From NCBI RefSeq assembly GCF_041734645.1, contig NZ_CP162010.1, forward strand, positions 1,302,001-1,366,000: 64,000 nt of DNA, written 5' to 3'. Of the stretch, positions 60,089 to 64,000 are shown piece after piece. The DNA is from Rodentibacter sp901420285 (GTDB lineage: Bacteria; Pseudomonadota; Gammaproteobacteria; Enterobacterales; Pasteurellaceae). Each line of letters opens with the position of its first letter. Position 1 is the first letter of the stretch. The position numbers and the translations under genes were made by a program. The notes under the pieces were generated by a model. The model was not told the origin of the DNA and ran no database searches. It saw nothing but the letters and a program-made list of their open reading frames with translations.

Positions 60089-61240
60089 CTACTCAATGGA
60101 TTTGAGCAATGACAACAACTGCAAACCGATTTCGCGGCGCCAACCAAGCAATAAATCCGGCAATTTATCTTGCGGTTCGTTATACAACCAAACCCATTTG
60201 AGTAACTCTTCCAAACTGCGTTTACTCGCCAAAATTTCCAGCGTTAAGCCTTGTGGCGTAAGTTCGTAGGCTTTTTCTTGTAATAAACGCATAGCTTTTT
60301 TATAACGTGCATCATCTACGATGCGTACGATGCGTTTCGGATAATCATAAGGCGAAATGCGACGCGCTTGGGCTAAAAGCTGCAAAATCTTTTTACCGCG
60401 CACGCGAACTTCGTTGTTGGTGAGCCCTATTTCCAACATTTCGGAGGTATTACGCGGATTGTACTTCGCCACTTTCCACAAATGCTCGGATTTCACCACG
60501 TAAGAAAGCGCCAAATCACGCGTTATTGCAACTTCTTGACGCCATTTTGCGAGAATTTTTAAACGCGCCAATTCTAGCGGATTCAATTTCCACGCATTTG
60601 GAATATCTAAATAAGCAGTTTCCGCATCATATGCTTGCAATTTTTTCGTTTTCGTCAAGGCAAGCGCGCAGTCCGCCAGCACCGCATTCAACCAAGGGCC
60701 GGCCGCCAATTCTTGCTGCAAACGATGATACAGCGGCAATAAATACCACACGTCGCCAGCGGCGTAATGTAATTGACTTTCAGACAATGGGCGCTTGATC
60801 CAATTGGTACGTGTCGCGCCTTTATCCACATCCACGTTCAAATATTGCCGCGCCAATTTCGCCAAACCGGCCGAAGTTCCCAAACCAAGAAAACGCGCCA
60901 TAATTTGTGTATCCATAATCGGTTGCGGCAGTTGGTCGAATTCCTGCAAAAACACCAGCAAATCTTCACTGCAAGCGTGCAGAATTTTGAGCACGTTTTG
61001 ATCGCTCAGCAATGCTACAAAAGGCGAAAAATCCGTAATGCTTAAAGGATCAATCAAAGATACACGCTCACCGTCATACAGTTGAATTAAACCGAGTTTC
61101 GGAAAATAACTCGAGACACGCACAAATTCTGTATCTAACGCGACCACGCTTTGTTCACGCGCCGATTGACAAACATCGGCTAACGCGTAGTTACTGTTAA
61201 TCAGAGAAAAACACGGTGGATTTTGACATTCTTTTATCAT
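60089..61240 (-). CDS. rnd: Ribonuclease D
   Basis: 3'-5' exoribonuclease of tRNA 3' maturation. The 383-residue protein has the DEDD-y exonuclease motifs: VALDTEFVR near residue 34, LHACSEDLLVF near 88 and YAAGDVWYLLPLY near 160, then a C-terminal HRDC region. A variant 12-mer (AGCACCGCATTC at 60678) is read NAVL. Confidence 0.94.
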   Translation of the reverse strand: MIKECQNPPCFSLINSNYALADVCQSAREQSVVALDTEFVRVSSYFPKLGLIQLYDGERVSLIDPLSITDFSPFVALLSDQNVLKILHACSEDLLVFLQEFDQLPQPIMDTQIMARFLGLGTSAGLAKLARQYLNVDVDKGATRTNWIKRPLSESQLHYAAGDVWYLLPLYHRLQQELAAGPWLNAVLADCALALTKTKKLQAYDAETAYLDIPNAWKLNPLELARLKILAKWRQEVAITRDLALSYVVKSEHLWKVAKYNPRNTSEMLEIGLTNNEVRVRGKKILQLLAQARRISPYDYPKRIVRIVDDARYKKAMRLLQEKAYELTPQGLTLEILASKRSLEELLKWVWLYNEPQDKLPDLLLGWRREIGLQLLSLLKSIE

Positions 61241-61296
61241 GGAATTTTTTCTTAGGTCGGAATAAAAATGGGATATCGCTATCCCATTTTATTGCA

Positions 61297-62985
61297 TTAA
61301 TGTGTTGGTCGTTTGGCGATTTCTTCGTCGCGTAGCACGCGGCGTAAGATTTTGCCAACGTTGGTTTTTGGCAATTCATCGCGGAACTCGATTTCTTTCG
61401 GCACTTTGTAGCCGGTCAGATGTTGACGACAATGTTGCCGCAATTCATCGCGAGTCAGGCTTTCGTCTTTTTTTACGACGAAAATTTTTATCGTTTCGCC
61501 AGAAACTTCGTGCGGCACGCCGATTGCCACCGCTTCCGCCACTTTGTAATTGAGCATGACAACATCTTCGATCTCATTTGGATAAACATTAAAACCAGAC
61601 ACCAAAATCATATCTTTTTTACGATCCACAATGCGTAAACTGTAACTTTCGTCCATCACCACGATATCGCCCGTCGCCATCCAACCGTCTTTCAACACTT
61701 CGTTAGTGGCCTCTGGGCGTTGCCAATAGCCTCGCATCACTTGCTCGCCTTTCACCCATAATTCACCGGGCTCCCCGATTTGCGCTTCGGAGCCATCCTC
61801 TTTAAGGATTTTAATATCCGTATTCGGCACCGGTACACCTATAGTACCGTTATGTTTCACCACATTTACCGGACAAGCGGCAATCAGCGGGGAACATTCC
61901 GTCATACCGTATCCTTCAATAATACTGCTACCGGTCAACGCATGCCAACGTGTTGCCACTGACTGCTGGATCGCCATGCCGCCACCGACGGAAAGTTTCA
62001 ACGCAGAAAAGTCCACTTCTTTAAAATTTTCGTTATTTAACAACGCGTTAAACAAAGTATTCACACCGGTAATAGCTTCAAAGCGGTGCTTTTTCAGCTC
62101 TTTGACGAAACCGTCGATATCGCGCGGATTAGTGATCAAAATCGCCGTTATACCCAATTCGAGGAACAACAAACAGTTTACAGTTAAGGCAAACACATGA
62201 TAAAGCGGCAGGGCTAGAATCGCCGAACGCGGGCGAGCGTGATCACCGATAAACGGTTCAGCAATCCATTTGGCTTGGAATACATTGGTAATAATATTGC
62301 CGTGTGAAAGCATTGCGCCTTTCGCCACACCGGTGGTGCCGCCGGTATATTGCAAGAACGCCAAGTCGTCACGCGCCACTTCGGGACGTACATATTGGCG
62401 ATATTTACCGATGCTCAGCACTTCACGAAAGGTCACCGCATTCGGCAATTTATATTTTGGCACCAGTTTTTTGATGTATTTCACCACGAAATTCACCAAG
62501 GTACGCTTACCAAAGGAAAGCTGGTCGCCCATTCTGGTCAGAATAACGTGCTTGATATTCGTGTTAAATACCACTTTTTCCAGCGTCGAGGCGAAATTAG
62601 ACACCACCACAATCGCTACTGCACCGCTGTCTTGTAATTGATGTTCTAACTCGCGCGGCGTGTAAAGCGGGTTAACGTTTACCGCAATTAAACCGGCGCG
62701 CAAAATACCAAAAAGCGCGATAGGATATTGCAATAAATTCGGCATCATTAATGCCACGCGGTCGCCATGTTTTAATTTAAATTCATTTTGTAAATAAGCA
62801 GCGAAAGCGCGGCTACGTTCTTCTAATTTACGGAAAGTGAGCACTTGCCCCATATTAATATATGCCGGACGATCGGGATGTTCGCGCACCGCTTTGTCAA
62901 ACATATCTAAAATTGATTCATATTTCGAAGTATCCAGAAATTTTTCTGCACCTTCCGGATAATTTTGAAACCATATTTTTTCCAT
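61297..62985 (-). CDS. fadD: Long-chain fatty acid-CoA ligase
   Basis: Activates exogenous fatty acids to acyl-CoA at the inner membrane. The 562-residue protein starts MEKIWFQNYPEGAEKFLDTS and has the AMP-binding motif YTGGTTGVAKGAMLSHGN near 211, EGYGMTECSPL near 355, GWMATGDIVVMDE near 430 and KDMILVSGFNVYPNEIE near 450. ATG 62985 follows AAGG; the longer frame to 63099 overlaps slp and is rejected. Confidence 0.95.
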   Translation of the reverse strand: MEKIWFQNYPEGAEKFLDTSKYESILDMFDKAVREHPDRPAYINMGQVLTFRKLEERSRAFAAYLQNEFKLKHGDRVALMMPNLLQYPIALFGILRAGLIAVNVNPLYTPRELEHQLQDSGAVAIVVVSNFASTLEKVVFNTNIKHVILTRMGDQLSFGKRTLVNFVVKYIKKLVPKYKLPNAVTFREVLSIGKYRQYVRPEVARDDLAFLQYTGGTTGVAKGAMLSHGNIITNVFQAKWIAEPFIGDHARPRSAILALPLYHVFALTVNCLLFLELGITAILITNPRDIDGFVKELKKHRFEAITGVNTLFNALLNNENFKEVDFSALKLSVGGGMAIQQSVATRWHALTGSSIIEGYGMTECSPLIAACPVNVVKHNGTIGVPVPNTDIKILKEDGSEAQIGEPGELWVKGEQVMRGYWQRPEATNEVLKDGWMATGDIVVMDESYSLRIVDRKKDMILVSGFNVYPNEIEDVVMLNYKVAEAVAIGVPHEVSGETIKIFVVKKDESLTRDELRQHCRQHLTGYKVPKEIEFRDELPKTNVGKILRRVLRDEEIAKRPTH

Positions 62986-63029
62986 TTTTAACCTTATAAT
63001 ATTGGAAAATTGACGGCGGATTCTATCAT

Positions 63030-63569
63030 CTAATTTAAATAATAGCGAATTTCCGGCTCGCTGTACCACGGGCGATGAGGCCAGCCCCAAAAACCCCAAT
63101 CATCCCAATCGTCAGTAGGATAATAATAACTTTTCGTTAATCTCCAAAGGCGATATTTTTCAATTTGAATAACCGGATAAGTATAATTTGCTTGCTCGAT
63201 GTTGCCTTGCTGTTTACCGATTATTTGACCGCCGAGCGTAATATAACGATCTTTTAAATTTTCCGGATCAATAAAACCATTCAAATACGCGATAAAACGC
63301 CCGTCTGATTGCGATTCTACAAGCGGTTCGCCGGAATAGTCGGAAACCGGTAAACTCAACACTTCGATTTTAGTTTTATTCGGCAAAACCTCAAAACTCA
63401 TAATTTTTCCGCCCAAACGCACCGATTGACAACGGCAATTCAAATCTTGTGGCGAAATTGCACGATATTGGGTGATGGAAAATCGTTCTTTTTCTAAACC
63501 TTGCGGCACTGAAACGCATCCGCTTAAACACAAAAGCACGGTTAACAACAAGTATGTTTTTCCTTTCAT
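63030..63569 (-). CDS. slp: Slp family outer-membrane lipoprotein
   Basis: 179-residue lipoprotein with signal peptide and lipobox LSGC (Cys near residue 18). The Slp core includes RCQSVRLGGKIMSFEVLPNKT, DGRFIAYLNGFIDPENLKDRY and TLGGQIIGKQQG; the tail is rich in Trp and Tyr (DDWDDWGFWGWPHRPWYSEP). E. coli Slp is a starvation- and acid-inducible lipoprotein. Lies between tsaB and fadD, all on the minus strand. Confidence 0.88.
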   Translation of the reverse strand: MKGKTYLLLTVLLCLSGCVSVPQGLEKERFSITQYRAISPQDLNCRCQSVRLGGKIMSFEVLPNKTKIEVLSLPVSDYSGEPLVESQSDGRFIAYLNGFIDPENLKDRYITLGGQIIGKQQGNIEQANYTYPVIQIEKYRLWRLTKSYYYPTDDWDDWGFWGWPHRPWYSEPEIRYYLN

Positions 63570-63596
63570 AAGATTCTCCTTATTCCGTAACCTGAA

Positions 63597-64000
63597 CTAT
63601 TCGCGCCCCGCTAATTTTTTCCAAGTCACTTCATTACGCAAATAAATCGGTTCAATCTCCAACGCCGAAATCGTTTTTTGTTGTAGCCATTCTACGCGAG
63701 CCAATTCCAACATATAACGCGCATCCGGCAATTCAATATCCGAACCTGTCAAACCTTTTGTGGCAAATTGCGCGTAAGCATTCCAACCGGTACCAACTCT
63801 CAATGCGGTGCTCGTAGCGATGTTCAATGCGGTGCTATTAACAAGCTGCACAAGTGCTTTCTCGGGTGAGCACACTTGCTCGGAAATTAGATTTTTCCAA
63901 ATAAAAAATTGGCCAAAATCCGTACATTTTTTTTCACGCACCAACTGAGAAAAATAAACTTCATTCATTCGCGCATCAATCGCGGCGGCCACGTTTTCCG
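63597..64000 (-). CDS. tsaB: tRNA threonylcarbamoyladenosine protein TsaB (C-terminal part, cut by window edge)
   Basis: Partner of TsaD, TsaE and TsaC in making t6A at tRNA position 37. About 134 C-terminal residues are present; the frame stays open to base 64000. AAAIDARMNEVYF near the cut edge and the terminal EPIYLRNEVTWKKLAGRE are TsaB landmarks. Two exact 12-mer copies 24 bases apart give a repeated peptide (NSTALNIATSTALRV) just before GTGWNAY. Confidence 0.92.
   Translation of the reverse strand, partial: ENVAAAIDARMNEVYFSQLVREKKCTDFGQFFIWKNLISEQVCSPEKALVQLVNSTALNIATSTALRVGTGWNAYAQFATKGLTGSDIELPDARYMLELARVEWLQQKTISALEIEPIYLRNEVTWKKLAGRE
63801..63812 (-). repeat. 12-mer copy inside tsaB (second of pair)
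   Basis: Exact CAATGCGGTGCT; the gene reads AGC ACC GCA TTG as STAL. Its twin starts exactly 24 bases away. Confidence 0.87.
63825..63836 (-). repeat. 12-mer copy inside tsaB (first of pair)
   Basis: Exact CAATGCGGTGCT read as STAL. Spacer CGTAGCGATGTT shares GCGA and TT with the spacer of the 24-bp array. Confidence 0.87.

Overview
The window is a chromosomal segment of a gammaproteobacterium of the family Pasteurellaceae, close to Haemophilus/Aggregatibacter. Support comes from gene content and local gene order that I remember from Haemophilus influenzae (recN-nadK-grpE; nrdD-tesB-DUF455; the molABC and mod genes; TIGR01619-xthA-rluA-like; ycjX-sapABCDF; queCDE; potABCD; rsuA-bcr; pgpB-ribA; purF-cvpA-yfbV-ackA-pta; tsaB-slp-fadD). 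Copies of the Haemophilus uptake core AAGTGCGGT agree with this. I see no rRNA, tRNA, prophage, insertion sequence or CRISPR array. The species cannot be fixed by eye.

Layout. 1-8138: hrpA (cut by the window edge), two small membrane proteins, a KefC-type K+/H+ antiporter, recN behind LexA boxes, nadK, and grpE behind a heat-shock-like promoter. 8139-13181: nrdD behind three evenly spaced NrdR-like boxes, then tesB, a DUF455 protein and rpsO. 13288-19857: one minus-strand molybdate/tungstate cluster, modA(frameshifted)-modB-modC-modD-molA-molB-molC plus a signal-less ModA-like gene, with two matching ModE-like operators. 20246-27668: a TIGR01619 protein, xthA, an RluA-like synthase, cls and the ycjF/ybjX/ycjX group. 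27738-33161: sapABCDF. 33219-37339: a BASS transporter, a 24-bp tandem repeat array, sppA, a nitroreductase and a 47-residue lipoprotein. 37406-45658: a glutamine amidotransferase, queCDE behind a preQ1-I riboswitch, pepT, and potABC then potD behind two tandem terminators. 45836-53619: hypA, rsuA, bcr, nagK, pgpB, ribA, a probable small RNA, ybgI and yedE-yedF. 53711-64000: purF-cvpA behind a PurR box, yfbV, ackA-pta, rnd, fadD, slp and the end of tsaB.

The most unusual signal is a 12-mer, AGCACCGCATTG / CAATGCGGTGCT. I count 38 exact copies in 64 kb, where chance predicts about 0.008. It occurs in four settings: as inverted pairs forming terminator-like hairpins at gene ends; as single copies inside reading frames, mostly read as STAL or NAVL; as a close direct pair inside tsaB with 24-bp spacing; and as the core of a 13-unit 24-bp tandem array. 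Its core resembles the Haemophilus uptake sequence, which I find only about 9 times here. It behaves like a variant uptake or other genome-signature word that has been recruited as terminators. I do not recognise it as a described element.

Most of the window is housekeeping. The physiological themes are anaerobic nucleotide metabolism, metal and molybdate handling, polyamine uptake, queuosine synthesis, acetate overflow metabolism and resistance to host peptides, as expected for a host-associated facultative anaerobe.
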